DNA of 64,000 nt from Latilactobacillus graminis DSM 20719 (GCF_001436415.1 NZ_AYZB01000058.1:124001-188000); one strand, 5' to 3'. Shown: positions 42,860 to 52,597, counted from the stretch's first letter. A program made the numbers and translations. Notes: generated by a model from the sequence alone, not told the origin.

Positions 42860-42938
42860 TCGATAAAAAAGTGGTTATCAGTTACTTTTTATGCTAAAGT
42901 ATTAAAAGACAGTGTAGATAGAAAGGTAGGGAACTAGG

Positions 42939-43175
42939 TTGGAAAATCTTATCCTGAACTTATTATTAATCGATTCAATCTTGATTGTAATCGCAGTCAT
43001 GATGCAACCAAGTAAACAACAGGACGCGCTAAGTGCATTATCAGGCGGTTCTGGTGATTTATTTGGCAAGCAAAAGGCTAGAGGCTTTGAAGCTTTCATG
43101 CAGAAAGTGACAGTTGTCTTAGGAACCTTATTCTTCGTCTTTGCATTAGCGTTAGTGTATTTATCATCGCACTAA
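42939..43175 (+). CDS. secG: Preprotein translocase subunit SecG
   Basis: Small two-helix membrane protein (78 residues) that assists SecYE. LLLIDSILIVIAVMMQPSKQQ, the GGSGDLFGKQKARGFEAFMQK loop and VVLGTLFFVFALALVYL match SecG. The start is TTG 42939 with AGGTAGGGA upstream. It is followed by est, rnr and smpB, the common Firmicutes arrangement. Confidence 0.93.
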   Translation: MENLILNLLLIDSILIVIAVMMQPSKQQDALSALSGGSGDLFGKQKARGFEAFMQKVTVVLGTLFFVFALALVYLSSH

Positions 43176-43216
43176 AATATGCGGGACGGGTCGAATTCTA
43201 ATAAGAACTTTGATGC

Positions 43217-43247
43217 GGTCTCCTGTTGAATGGCAGGAGACCTTTTT
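43217..43247 (+). terminator. Terminator of secG
   Basis: The perfect 9-bp stem GGTCTCCTG/CAGGAGACC around TTGAATGG is followed by TTTTTAAA. Confidence 0.9.
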
Positions 43248-43283
43248 AAATGAATTCAAGCTGTAATCACTGGAGGTGGAGGC

Positions 43284-44042
43284 ATGACGTATCGATTACC
43301 ACAACCGTTTTATTTTGACGGCGGTTCAATCGGGGTTGTGTTGTTACATGCCTATACAGGTAGTGCAAATGATGTACGGATGCTAGGCCGCTTTTTGGAA
43401 AAACAGAAACTGGCTGTGCGAGCACCACACTTTATGGGACATGCGACGGCTGATCCAGCTGATATTTTAACGACTGGTTCGGTTGATGCTTGGTGGACTG
43501 ATACGAGGATGGCAATTGCGCAATTACAAGCAGCCAATAAGCGACCCTTATTTGTTTTCGGACTATCATTAGGGGGATTGTTTGCGATGCGGGCGCTTGA
43601 AGAATTACCGCAAATTTGTGGTGGTGGTATTTTTAGTGCGCCAGTACTAGAAGGGCCGACTGACAAGTTGATACCTCTTTTTTTACAATATGCACGTCGG
43701 ACAATGCAACTAATGGCGACTACACCAATAGATGAGACAGCACGCCTGGCGGCTATTAGGCAATATTTACCACAACAGCTTGCCGAAATAGCGGCCTTTA
43801 GTCAGCTTGTGACTGATAACTTAGATCATATTGGTGATAAACCGGTGTTCATTGGTCAAGGCGGACAAGATCAAGTGATTGATTCAGCACAAGCATTAGC
43901 ATTACAAGTACAGTTAGAACAGCAATCCATTACCGTTGATTACCATTGGTACCCACAATCTGGGCATGTACTCACGGTTGATCGTGAGCATCATCAATTA
44001 GAAACTGATGTCCTAAAATTTATAAACCGTTTTAAGAAATGA
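43284..44042 (+). CDS. est: Carboxylesterase (Est-like alpha/beta hydrolase)
   Basis: Hydrolase of 252 residues resembling Geobacillus carboxylesterase Est30. It has LLHAYTGSANDVRMLGRFL (oxyanion region), nucleophile elbow GLSLGG, an acidic residue in GGQDQVID and a His in SGHVLTVD. Est30 cleaves short-chain esters. TGGAGGTGG precedes the ATG. Conserved linkage with rnr and smpB is known, but no functional link has been established. Confidence 0.88.
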   Translation: MTYRLPQPFYFDGGSIGVVLLHAYTGSANDVRMLGRFLEKQKLAVRAPHFMGHATADPADILTTGSVDAWWTDTRMAIAQLQAANKRPLFVFGLSLGGLFAMRALEELPQICGGGIFSAPVLEGPTDKLIPLFLQYARRTMQLMATTPIDETARLAAIRQYLPQQLAEIAAFSQLVTDNLDHIGDKPVFIGQGGQDQVIDSAQALALQVQLEQQSITVDYHWYPQSGHVLTVDREHHQLETDVLKFINRFKK

Positions 44043-44057
44043 GAAAGAGGTGTTGAT

Positions 44058-46412
44058 GTGATACAAGTTGAACAGATGAAAACAGCCATTCTTGGGATTT
44101 TTGAAGCAGACGCAACGCAGCAATTAAACGTATCCGAAATTAGTGAACGAATCGGAGTTGCCGGCTCACAAGGTTTTAAAGACTTAGTGAAAGTATTAGC
44201 AGAATTAGAAGGCGCCAAAATATTGAATATGGATGATGCTGGAAAGTTCCGTTTACCAGCAAGTAACCGCCTTGTCGAAGGAATCTTCCATGCAAATGAT
44301 CGTGGTTTTGGTTTCGTTTCAATTGTCGATAAAGAACCGAGTGATCCAGATATCTTTATCGCACCACCCAATACAAATTTTGCGATGAATGGGGACACTG
44401 TTGAAGTAGCAATTCTTAAAGAAGCTGAAGAAAACAGTCGGCGTGGTCCGGAAGGAAAAGTTACTAAAGTTATTACTCGTGGAATTGAAGAAATTGTCGG
44501 TGAATTCATGCCCTATTCAGATATTCAAAAAGAAAAGACGGGTTTGATTGGTTATATTCAAAGTCACGCCAAAAAATTAAACAGCTATTTAATTTATTTA
44601 ACTGATAATGGTTTGCATCCGCAAAAAGGAGATATGGTCCAAGTCGATATTACATCTTACCCAAGTGTCGATGCACCTGGTCAGATGCGCGGAATTGCCA
44701 AACAAGTATTAGGTAACAAAAATGATCCGGGGGTTGATGTGCTATCGATTGTTTATCAACACGATATTAAGACTGATTTTCCGGAAGAAGTCCGTTTGCA
44801 GTCAGAAGCGATTCCGGACACGGTTTTAGAAGCAGATAAATTGGGTCGCACGGATTTAACTGACCAAGATGTTGTGACTATTGATGGGGACGACTCTAAA
44901 GATTTCGATGATGCCGTGAACGTTAAGAAATTAGCGAATGGTCACTATTACCTCGGGGTCCATATTGCAGATGTGAGTTATTATGTGACTGAAGGTTCTC
45001 CGTTAGATGTTGAAGCATTGGATCGTGGGACTAGTACGTACTTAACCGATCGCGTGTTGCCAATGTTGCCATTCCGTTTATCAAATGGGATTTGTTCATT
45101 GAATCCTGATGTTGAGCGATTGGCATTAACGTGTGAAATGGAAATCGATGAACATGGCATGGTGATCGAACATAAAATTTTTCCAAGTGTTATTAAATCG
45201 GTTGCTCGAATGACATACAAAAATGTTAATCAGATTTTAACGGATCAAGATGTTGAATTACGGGCTCAATATGCACGATTAGTCCCTATGTTTGAAACGA
45301 TGGCGGAATTACATGAAATCCTCTTGAAGAAGCGTCATAACCGAGGCGCGATTGATTTTGAAGAAGATGAAGCTAAAATCATCGTTGATGAAAATGGCAA
45401 AGCCATCGACATCGAGTTGCGTCAACGCGGCCTTTCAGAGCGGATGATTGAATCGTTCATGTTAGCTGCCAATGAAACTGTTGCTGAACATTATAGTAAG
45501 GCGCAAGTGCCATTTTTATATCGTGTGCATGAAACACCGGATGCCGATAAGATGAAAAACTTTTTCGAATTTATTACGGCTTATGGGATTCAAGCCCACG
45601 GTTCAAGTAAAAAAGTGACGCCAATGATGCTCCAAGAAGTTTTGACCCAGATCGAAGGCGAACCAGAACAGCCGATTATTACGACTATGTTGTTGAGAAG
45701 TATGCAACAAGCACGTTATTCAGATGAATCTCTAGGTCACTTTGGGTTGGGTGCGGATTTCTATACGCATTTCACTTCACCAATTCGACGTTATCCCGAT
45801 TTGATTGTGCATCGCTTAATTCATAGTTATGCAAAATATGGGATGACAATTGAAGAAAAGGAAGCATGGGCACCAAAATTACAACCAATCGCAGAACAAA
45901 CGTCACTTGAAGAACGGCGCTCAATCGATACTGAACGGGAAGTTGTCGACCTTAAGAAAGCTGAATATATGCTTGATAAAGTTGGCAATGAATATGATGC
46001 GGTAATCAGTTCAGTGACTAGCTTTGGGATGTTTATTGCATTGCCTAATACGGTTGAAGGTCTTGTACACATTTCACAAATGAAAGATGACTATTATAGT
46101 TTCGTTGAAAGTCAACTGGCATTGGTTGGTGAAAGAACCCACAAAATGTACCGCATCGGGCAACCAGTGCGTGTTAAAGTGGCAAATGTTGATTTAGATG
46201 CCCACTCGGTGGACTTTGAGCTATTAGCAAGTGAGGCAGTTCCGTTAGCTTCATCTGAAATCTTGAGTAAGCTCGAAGCACGACCTAAACGACCTATGCG
46301 GACAAATGATCATGAAAAAAATGGACAACGCCGAGGTGATCAAAAGAAAAATAGTCATCCCAGACGACCGGCCGCTAATCGAAATACACAAAAACGTACT
46401 TTTAAAAAGTAG
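44058..46412 (+). CDS. rnr: Ribonuclease R
   Basis: 3'-5' exoribonuclease of 784 residues that degrades structured RNA and works with trans-translation. An HTH domain is followed by cold-shock domains (GFGFVSIVDKEPSDPDIFI), the RNB core with IDGDDSKDFDDAV (metal-binding aspartates), an S1 domain (AVISSVTSFGMFIALPNTVEGLVH) and a Lys/Arg-rich tail. GTG 44058 follows AGAGGTG. It lies 8 bp upstream of smpB, its partner in tmRNA quality control. Confidence 0.97.
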   Translation: MIQVEQMKTAILGIFEADATQQLNVSEISERIGVAGSQGFKDLVKVLAELEGAKILNMDDAGKFRLPASNRLVEGIFHANDRGFGFVSIVDKEPSDPDIFIAPPNTNFAMNGDTVEVAILKEAEENSRRGPEGKVTKVITRGIEEIVGEFMPYSDIQKEKTGLIGYIQSHAKKLNSYLIYLTDNGLHPQKGDMVQVDITSYPSVDAPGQMRGIAKQVLGNKNDPGVDVLSIVYQHDIKTDFPEEVRLQSEAIPDTVLEADKLGRTDLTDQDVVTIDGDDSKDFDDAVNVKKLANGHYYLGVHIADVSYYVTEGSPLDVEALDRGTSTYLTDRVLPMLPFRLSNGICSLNPDVERLALTCEMEIDEHGMVIEHKIFPSVIKSVARMTYKNVNQILTDQDVELRAQYARLVPMFETMAELHEILLKKRHNRGAIDFEEDEAKIIVDENGKAIDIELRQRGLSERMIESFMLAANETVAEHYSKAQVPFLYRVHETPDADKMKNFFEFITAYGIQAHGSSKKVTPMMLQEVLTQIEGEPEQPIITTMLLRSMQQARYSDESLGHFGLGADFYTHFTSPIRRYPDLIVHRLIHSYAKYGMTIEEKEAWAPKLQPIAEQTSLEERRSIDTEREVVDLKKAEYMLDKVGNEYDAVISSVTSFGMFIALPNTVEGLVHISQMKDDYYSFVESQLALVGERTHKMYRIGQPVRVKVANVDLDAHSVDFELLASEAVPLASSEILSKLEARPKRPMRTNDHEKNGQRRGDQKKNSHPRRPAANRNTQKRTFKK

Positions 46413-46420
46413 GTGATTAA

Positions 46421-46894
46421 ATGGCAAAAAAACACCCGCAAAAGCCAGCAAACTTAATCGCACAAAATAAAAAAGCTGGTCACGATTATAATATTTTAGA
46501 AACATTTGAAGCAGGGCTTGTCTTAACCGGGACCGAGATCAAGTCAGTCCGTAAAGGAAAGATTAATTTACGTGACGGATTTGCACGCGTTCGAAGTGGG
46601 GAAGCATATCTTGAAAATGTCCATATTAGTCCTTATGAACAAGGTAATCAGTTTAATCATGATCCCTTGCGTAATCGTAAGTTATTGTTACACAAAAAAG
46701 AAATTAGCAAAATTGGGGCCTTAACGAAGAATAAAGGAATCACGATTATCCCATTACGTGTTTACTTAAAGCATGGCTTTGCTAAAGTCTTAATCGGCGT
46801 TGGTGAAGGAAAGCGGGAATACGATAAGCGGGAAACACTCAAACGTAAGGAGCAAGACCGTGAAATGGCTCGCGCAGTGCGGATTAAAGGCTAA
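46421..46894 (+). CDS. smpB: SsrA-binding protein SmpB
   Basis: tmRNA-binding protein of 157 residues needed for ribosome rescue. It has [40 protein letters not shown] and the basic C-terminal tail ([24 protein letters not shown]) that enters the decoding site. AGGTGA precedes the ATG. The tmRNA gene itself is not found downstream here. Confidence 0.97.
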   Translation: MAKKHPQKPANLIAQNKKAGHDYNILETFEAGLVLTGTEIKSVRKGKINLRDGFARVRSGEAYLENVHISPYEQGNQFNHDPLRNRKLLLHKKEISKIGALTKNKGITIIPLRVYLKHGFAKVLIGVGEGKREYDKRETLKRKEQDREMARAVRIKG

Positions 46895-46914
46895 CGATGA
46901 CTTAAATATTTAAA

Positions 46915-46963
46915 CAATCAATAAAGGCCACCACAAAAATTTTGTGGTGGCCTTTATTGATTG
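46915..46963. terminator. Long palindromic terminator after smpB
   Basis: A nearly perfect stem of about 24 bp runs from CAATCAATAAAGGCCACCAC to its complement, ending in TTTATTGATTG. It is unusually long and symmetrical and would act in both directions. Confidence 0.9.
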
Positions 46964-47004
46964 AGAGGCGCTGCTGAAATCGTTTATTACACAAAAAATA
47001 TAAA

Positions 47005-47021
47005 TGTTGTCAAACTGTAAT
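47005..47021 (+). promoter_or_regulatory. Candidate WalR box of the 3D-domain hydrolase gene
   Basis: TGTTGT-N5-TGTAAT matches the WalR consensus TGTWAH-N5-TGTWAH with one mismatch. It lies about 43 bp upstream of the likely -10 TATAAT (47064-47069), a position suited to activation. WalKR commonly controls autolysin genes. Confidence 0.5.
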
Positions 47022-47103
47022 ATAACGTCATTGTTCTGCAATCTTCTGCTAGTAATTATTGCGTATAATCAAGGCTGAGTTACGAATGGAGGAATTTAAC
47101 AAG

Positions 47104-48153
47104 ATGCGAATTCGAAAGCTAATGTTAGCTGTTGCGACCGGTTTAGTTGCAATGGTTACGATGGGAACATCTGTTAGTGCTGCTAGCTTGAGTGAATTAA
47201 AAGCCCAAGAAAGTCGTACCCAAAAAAATATTGATGATACAAATTCAAAAATTCAGGTCACTCTAACGAGTGTGAATGCGAAGTATCAGGAGATTAATAG
47301 TTTAAAAGAAAAAATTAAGGAAAATACAGAAAGCATAGATCATTCACAGGCCCTATTAAAAAAACAGCAAGCTATATTGGCTCAGCGAAAAGGGTATGCC
47401 AAAGAACGGTTGCAATCATTACAACGTTCAGCGGATGATCGGAATGTAATTAACGCATTACTTTCAGCTGATTCATTAAGTGATTTTTTCAACCGCGCTT
47501 ATACATTGACGATTCTTCAAAGTGCTAATAACCATAATATGGACCAATTAGTACAGAGCTATCGTGATACTCAAGCCATTCAAACAAAGTTGCAAGCTAG
47601 CAGAGCTGAACTTGATGGACAACGTAGCAGGTTAGATCAGCAATCTGCTGAACTGGAGCAACAAGTCAACGGTTTAAAGAATAATTTAAGCCAAAGCCAA
47701 GCAGCTCTTGCCACAATTGCTAAAGAAAAAATAGCAGAACAAGCACGCGAAGCGGCTAAGGCTGAAGCAGCTCAAAAAGCAGCTAGTGAAACTGCCAAAG
47801 CAGCTTCGAGCACTGCTGACGCTAGTGTGCAACAAGCCGATTTATCAAGAACAGCAGTTGGCAAAGCCGGTCAAACAATTCAAGTGGAAGCCACTGCTTA
47901 TTCAACTGTTCAACCTGGATTAAGCCATTTTGGCGCAACTGGGATTGATTTAACTAAGAATCCAAATTGTATCGCGGTCGATCCTAGTGTAATTCCGCTT
48001 GGTTCACTCGTTTTAGTACCTGGATACGGCTATGCAATTGCCGGCGATACTGGTAGTGCAATTAAAGGACATATTATTGACGTTCATTTTCCAAGTGTTG
48101 CTCAATGTCGCAGTTGGGGTCGGCGACACATTGCAATTACAATTATTAAATAA
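47104..48153 (+). CDS. Secreted coiled-coil protein with 3D domain (cell-wall hydrolase)
   Basis: Exported protein of 349 residues. The signal peptide (MRIRKLMLAVATGLVAMVTMGTSVSAA) is followed by a long coiled coil (about 30-230; repeated Leu/Glu/Gln heptads as in CwlO), an Ala/Lys/Glu-rich hinge and a C-terminal 3D domain. The three aspartates are visible in AVDPSVIP, AGDTG and IIDVHFP. 3D domains occur in lytic transglycosylase-like enzymes. ATG 47104 follows GGAGG; the frame is open 15 codons upstream, across the -10 region. Confidence 0.9.
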   Translation: MRIRKLMLAVATGLVAMVTMGTSVSAASLSELKAQESRTQKNIDDTNSKIQVTLTSVNAKYQEINSLKEKIKENTESIDHSQALLKKQQAILAQRKGYAKERLQSLQRSADDRNVINALLSADSLSDFFNRAYTLTILQSANNHNMDQLVQSYRDTQAIQTKLQASRAELDGQRSRLDQQSAELEQQVNGLKNNLSQSQAALATIAKEKIAEQAREAAKAEAAQKAASETAKAASSTADASVQQADLSRTAVGKAGQTIQVEATAYSTVQPGLSHFGATGIDLTKNPNCIAVDPSVIPLGSLVLVPGYGYAIAGDTGSAIKGHIIDVHFPSVAQCRSWGRRHIAITIIK

Positions 48154-48158
48154 CATTA

Positions 48159-48192
48159 ATACAGCCATAAAATATGGCTGTATTTTTATTTT
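48159..48192 (+). terminator. Terminator of the 3D-domain gene
   Basis: ATACAGCCATA pairs with TATGGCTGTAT around a short A-rich loop and is followed by TTTTATTTT. Confidence 0.9.
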
Positions 48193-48294
48193 GTCGTTTA
48201 TAGATATTTTTTATGCTATAATAATTAAAATTACTGTAATGATTGCAATTAACAGTTATTGACACCTAGAAAAGTTAGTTGAAATGTCCAATAC

Positions 48295-48319
48295 AATACT
48301 ATAAACTGTTTGTAGTATT
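48295..48319. promoter_or_regulatory. Near-perfect palindrome upstream of the MarR gene
   Basis: AATACTATAAAC and GTTTGTAGTATT pair with one mismatch around a single T. A TATAAA box (48300-48305) lies inside it. It is a plausible operator for the downstream MarR regulator, though 141 bp separate it from that start codon. The rest of the 270-bp gap is AT-rich, with no gene. Confidence 0.5.
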
Positions 48320-48460
48320 AAAATGAATGCTTCGTCTGACTCAGTAGAGATGAAGGGCTGCCAGTAGCCATGTGTCAGCATATAATCACTGGCATATTGA
48401 ATAATGTGAGTATGAAATTTATTAATCATTTTGAATTTTTAATATACAGGGGGAATAGGA

Positions 48461-48952
48461 ATGGACGCAAAGAATAATGCCGATTTGATCGGTAGTACCT
48501 CAGCTGATTTTATGGAATTTGCAGGGTTATATCGGTGGTTAATTAATAATTTAAGTGAATCAATGAGCCGCGAAAGTCAAAAGTATGGTTTGTCTTTTGA
48601 TCAGTTTTTAGTGATGCATGAGATTCAAAATGCCAATAATGAAACGACTAATAGTGCGTTGGCAGATAAGATGCAAGTGAGTCGTTCAGCAATTTCACGA
48701 CAGTGTCGTTCATTACGCAAGATTGCTTTTATTGCAGAGCAATCTGATGAAAATGATCAACGTATTCGGCGTGTACATTTAACGGAAAAAGGCTTGGAAG
48801 TTTACCGCCATCTCTTGGCTTATTACGTTGATTTATACAAAGATTTGCAAAATGAAATTGGTCAAGATACGGTTGGTACAACAATCGATCAAAGTAAAAA
48901 GATTTTTGGTCGGATGGCATCAATGAATATGGATCGTCCAGAAGCAAAATAA
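48461..48952 (+). CDS. MarR-family transcriptional regulator
   Basis: Regulator of 163 residues with a winged helix (FDQFLVMHEIQ, TTNSALADKMQVSRSAISRQCRSLRKIAFI) and wing DENDQRIRRVHLTEKG, flanked by dimerisation helices. It has no adjacent transporter or enzyme gene in the same direction, so its regulon is unknown. It has its own leader region and terminator. A GGGGGA sequence precedes the ATG. Confidence 0.9.
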   Translation: MDAKNNADLIGSTSADFMEFAGLYRWLINNLSESMSRESQKYGLSFDQFLVMHEIQNANNETTNSALADKMQVSRSAISRQCRSLRKIAFIAEQSDENDQRIRRVHLTEKGLEVYRHLLAYYVDLYKDLQNEIGQDTVGTTIDQSKKIFGRMASMNMDRPEAK

Positions 48953-48965
48953 AAATCTTTTAGCT

Positions 48966-48997
48966 GGGTCACAACAATTAGTTGTGATCTTTTTTTG
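48966..48997 (+). terminator. Terminator of the MarR gene
   Basis: GGTCACAAC pairs with GTTGTGATC (wobble) around AATTA and is followed by seven T. Confidence 0.88.
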
Positions 48998-49085
48998 TGG
49001 TCTGCTCAGCGGTCGCACTTAATGACGCCTGACACTTTCTTTGTTAGAATAGAACTAGTTACTTTACGAATGTAGGAGGAACAAT

Positions 49086-51746
49086 ATGAGTTCTCAAAAA
49101 AAATTATTATTAGTTGATGGTAATAGCGTTGCTTTTCGGGCTTTTTTTGCGATGCATCAGGCTTTGGACCACTTTACTAATCAGGCTGGACTGCATACTA
49201 ATGCAATCTATGCGTTTAAGAACATGTTAGATATTATTTTGAAAAAGATCGAACCTACGCATGTGTTAGTTGCTTTTGATGCGGGTAAAACGACTTTTAG
49301 AACAGAACAATTTGCCGACTATAAAGGGGGACGGTCAAAAACGCCACCTGAATTAACAGAGCAATTTCCGTATATTAGAAAGTTACTTGCTGCCTATGGA
49401 ATTCAGTCTTACGATCTTGCCAATTATGAAGCTGACGATATTATTGGGACCCTTGCTCGACAAGCCGAGTTGTCCGGATTTACAGTCGATATCGTTACCG
49501 GCGATCGTGATTTAACCCAGTTGACAACCGATCTGACAACTGTCAACATCACGGTTAAAGGTGTCAATGAAATCGAGGCCTATACGCCAGCCCACGTTCG
49601 CGAAAAATTAGGCTTAAACCCCAGCCAAATTATTGATTTAAAAGGGTTAATGGGGGATACTTCGGATAATTATCCAGGCGTCAATAAAGTTGGTGAAAAA
49701 ACCGCATTAAAATTAATTACCGCCTATGACAACCTTGAAGGGGTCTATGCACATATTGACGAGATGAAAAAAAGCAAGTTAAAGGAGCACTTGATTGAAG
49801 ATCGTGAATTGGCCTTTATGAGCAAGAACTTGGCAACTATCGAATGTGATGCGCCGATTACATTAGGCTTAGATGAACTTGCATTTCATGGACCAGATCA
49901 AACTGCTTTGGTTGCTTTTTATCAAGAAATGGGTTTTAAATCGTTTTTGAACCAACTTGATGATGTCCCAGTTGAATCGGTTGCATCTGAAAATTATCAG
50001 TTTACTGTATTAACATTTGAAAATATTGCTGAGGTTGTAGCGACTACAGAAAATGTCGCTTTTGGTATTGAAATGTTATCGGATAATTATCACACCGCAG
50101 ATTTAATTGGTTTTTATATTGGTCGGCCAGATCACTGGTATGTCAGCGATGATGTCACGCTTTTAGCTGAACCGGTTTTAAAAAATTGGCTAGAAGATGA
50201 CAAGTGTCCCAAAGCGGTGTTTGATGTGAAACGAAATCAAGTAGCGGCCAATCGCTTAGGAATTCGATTATCAGGAGTTCAATTTGACTTACTACTAGCA
50301 TCTTATTTATTGAACACGACCAATAATAGTAATGATCTGGGGACGATTGCTGCCTTGCACCAATATCAAAATGTGCAAACTGACGAGGCCGTTTATGGTA
50401 AGGGCGCTAAACGGGCACGCCCAACTGAACTAACTATTCTCTATCAACATTTGATTCAAAAAGCAGCCGCTATTTACCAATTAGAACCGCAATTAACGGC
50501 ACAGTTAAAAGCGCATCAGCAGTTCGATCTATTTACCAGTATGGAATTGCCTTTAGCACTTGTCTTGGCTGATATGGAAATCACGGGCGTTCGGGTTGAT
50601 GCAAGTCGTCTACAGCAAATGGGTGGCGAGTTCAGTCAAACACTCAAAATTTTGGAAGAAAAAATTTATGCCGAAGCTGGTGAGATCTTTAATATCAATT
50701 CACCTAAGCAATTAGGTGTTATCTTATTCGAGAAAATGGGTTTACCTGTTATCAAGAAAACTAAAACGGGTTATTCGACTGCGGTTGATGTCTTAGAACA
50801 GCTGAAAAAAACAGCGCCAATTGTCCAAACTATCTTAGATTATCGTCAAATCGCTAAGATTCAATCAACCTACGTTGAAGGATTGTTGAAGTCGATTCAT
50901 CAAGATAATAAAATTCATACGCGATATCTACAAACCTTAACGCAAACTGGACGACTATCATCAGTTGATCCTAATTTACAAAATATTCCGGTGCGATTGG
51001 CGGAAGGCCGCAAGATTCGGCAAGCTTTTGTACCTAGTCATCCTGACTGGCAGATGTTTGCTTCTGACTATTCGCAAATCGAGTTACGAGTTTTAGCCCA
51101 TATTTCAGGTGATCAGAATATGCAAGCAGCCTTCAAGGAGAACCGTGATATTCATGCGAATACCGCAATGAAAATTTTTGGCCTATCTAGTGCTGACGAA
51201 GTGACGCCAAATATGCGTCGTCAAGCTAAAGCAACCAATTTTGGAATTGTTTATGGAATTAGTGATTATGGTTTATCCCAAAATATTGGGATTACTAGGG
51301 CTGAGGCTAAACGTTTTATTGATGCTTATTTTGAACAATATCCAGGAGTCCATCAATTTATGCAAGACATCGTGCAAAAGGCCCGCGAAGAAGGATATGT
51401 CGAGACGCTCTTTCATCGCCGTCGTTATTTACCAGATATTCATGCAAAAAACTTCAATCTGCGTTCATTTGCGGAACGGACAGCGATGAATACGCCTATT
51501 CAAGGGAGTGCTGCGGACATCATCAAAATGGCGATGATTTTGATGCAAGCGGCGTTGAAGAAGGCTAATTTACAAGCTAAGATGCTCTTACAAGTTCACG
51601 ATGAATTGATTTTTGAAGCACCGATGTCAGAAATACCAATTTTAGAAAAATTAGTGCCCAATGTAATGGATTCTGCAGTCCAATTAATGGTACCGTTAAA
51701 AGTAGAAAGTGGCTTCGGACCAACTTGGTACGATATTAAGAAGTAA
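49086..51746 (+). CDS. polA: DNA polymerase I
   Basis: Repair and Okazaki-fragment polymerase of 886 residues. The N-terminal 5'-3' exonuclease domain (LLVDGNSVAFRAFFA, NYEADDIIGTLA, GDRDL) is followed by a 3'-5' exonuclease-like domain and the polymerase domain. The latter shows motif A with Asp661 (SDYSQIELR), motif B (RRQAKATNFGIVYG) and motif C with Asp839 (VHDELIFEAP). In the proofreading domain the first DxE acidic residue is replaced (FGIE, 326-329), so proofreading is probably absent, as in Bacillus Pol I. AGGAGG precedes the ATG. mutM and coaE follow in one operon. Confidence 0.98.
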   Translation: MSSQKKLLLVDGNSVAFRAFFAMHQALDHFTNQAGLHTNAIYAFKNMLDIILKKIEPTHVLVAFDAGKTTFRTEQFADYKGGRSKTPPELTEQFPYIRKLLAAYGIQSYDLANYEADDIIGTLARQAELSGFTVDIVTGDRDLTQLTTDLTTVNITVKGVNEIEAYTPAHVREKLGLNPSQIIDLKGLMGDTSDNYPGVNKVGEKTALKLITAYDNLEGVYAHIDEMKKSKLKEHLIEDRELAFMSKNLATIECDAPITLGLDELAFHGPDQTALVAFYQEMGFKSFLNQLDDVPVESVASENYQFTVLTFENIAEVVATTENVAFGIEMLSDNYHTADLIGFYIGRPDHWYVSDDVTLLAEPVLKNWLEDDKCPKAVFDVKRNQVAANRLGIRLSGVQFDLLLASYLLNTTNNSNDLGTIAALHQYQNVQTDEAVYGKGAKRARPTELTILYQHLIQKAAAIYQLEPQLTAQLKAHQQFDLFTSMELPLALVLADMEITGVRVDASRLQQMGGEFSQTLKILEEKIYAEAGEIFNINSPKQLGVILFEKMGLPVIKKTKTGYSTAVDVLEQLKKTAPIVQTILDYRQIAKIQSTYVEGLLKSIHQDNKIHTRYLQTLTQTGRLSSVDPNLQNIPVRLAEGRKIRQAFVPSHPDWQMFASDYSQIELRVLAHISGDQNMQAAFKENRDIHANTAMKIFGLSSADEVTPNMRRQAKATNFGIVYGISDYGLSQNIGITRAEAKRFIDAYFEQYPGVHQFMQDIVQKAREEGYVETLFHRRRYLPDIHAKNFNLRSFAERTAMNTPIQGSAADIIKMAMILMQAALKKANLQAKMLLQVHDELIFEAPMSEIPILEKLVPNVMDSAVQLMVPLKVESGFGPTWYDIKK

Positions 51747-51757
51747 GGGGAGACATA

Positions 51758-52597
51758 ATGCCAGAATTACCAGAAGTTGAAAATGTGCGTCGGGGCTTGG
51801 AACGATTAGTCGTTGGTAAGACCATACAAAAGATTGAGATTCGTTGGTCAAAAATTATCAGTAACCCAGATGCAGTTTTTATTGCGGGGCTTACTGGTCG
51901 TCAAATTATTGGAATTGATCGGCGTGGTAAGTACTTACTAATTCGACTTGATCAGGGATTAACGGTAGTCAGTCATTTACGTATGGAAGGCAAGTACGAA
52001 GTGGACGCCTCATCGGATCCTATGACCAAGCACACGCACGTTGTTTGGACGTTTACAGATGGACACCAGCTACGGTATCTAGATTCTCGTAAATTTGGAC
52101 GCATGTTGTTAATTGAAACGGGACAAGAAAATACGGTCTCGGGTTTGAAGGATTTGGGGGTTGAACCAACACCAGCCACCTTTAAGAAGGCTGCGTTTTA
52201 CCAAGCACTCCAGAAACATAAAAAAGCCATTAAACCATTGTTACTGGATCAAAAGATCGTGACCGGTCTTGGTAATATCTATGTTGATGAAACACTATGG
52301 CTAAGTGAGATTCATCCAGAAACGCCAGCAAACTTGGTGTCACGGATTGAAGCGGATCGTTTACATGATAAGATTATCATGGAATTAGACTTGGCGATAA
52401 AACATGGCGGGACGACAGTGAATACTTTTTTGAATGCGACCGGGCACGCGGGCGCTTTTCAAGAAATGTTACATGTTTACGGAAAAAAAGGACAACCTTG
52501 TGAACGATGTCAGACACCAATCGAAAAAATCAAGGTTGCCCAACGAGGTACTCATTTTTGTCCGTACTGTCAAATTAAGAAAGGGACGGTTGAATGA
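51758..52597 (+). CDS. mutM: Formamidopyrimidine-DNA glycosylase
   Basis: Base-excision repair enzyme (279 residues) that removes 8-oxoguanine and formamidopyrimidines. The N-terminal MPELPEVENVRRGL supplies the catalytic Pro and Glu. The helix-two-turn-helix region includes ITGLGNIYVDETLW, and the C-terminal zinc finger has CERCQ and CPYCQ. It lies between polA and coaE, a common Firmicutes order, and overlaps coaE by 4 bp. Confidence 0.97.
   Translation: MPELPEVENVRRGLERLVVGKTIQKIEIRWSKIISNPDAVFIAGLTGRQIIGIDRRGKYLLIRLDQGLTVVSHLRMEGKYEVDASSDPMTKHTHVVWTFTDGHQLRYLDSRKFGRMLLIETGQENTVSGLKDLGVEPTPATFKKAAFYQALQKHKKAIKPLLLDQKIVTGLGNIYVDETLWLSEIHPETPANLVSRIEADRLHDKIIMELDLAIKHGGTTVNTFLNATGHAGAFQEMLHVYGKKGQPCERCQTPIEKIKVAQRGTHFCPYCQIKKGTVE

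Noticed and set aside
46960-47103. tmRNA gene after smpB
   Set aside because: No tRNA-like ends or tag-peptide frame are seen; the gap holds only a terminator, the WalR-like box and a promoter.
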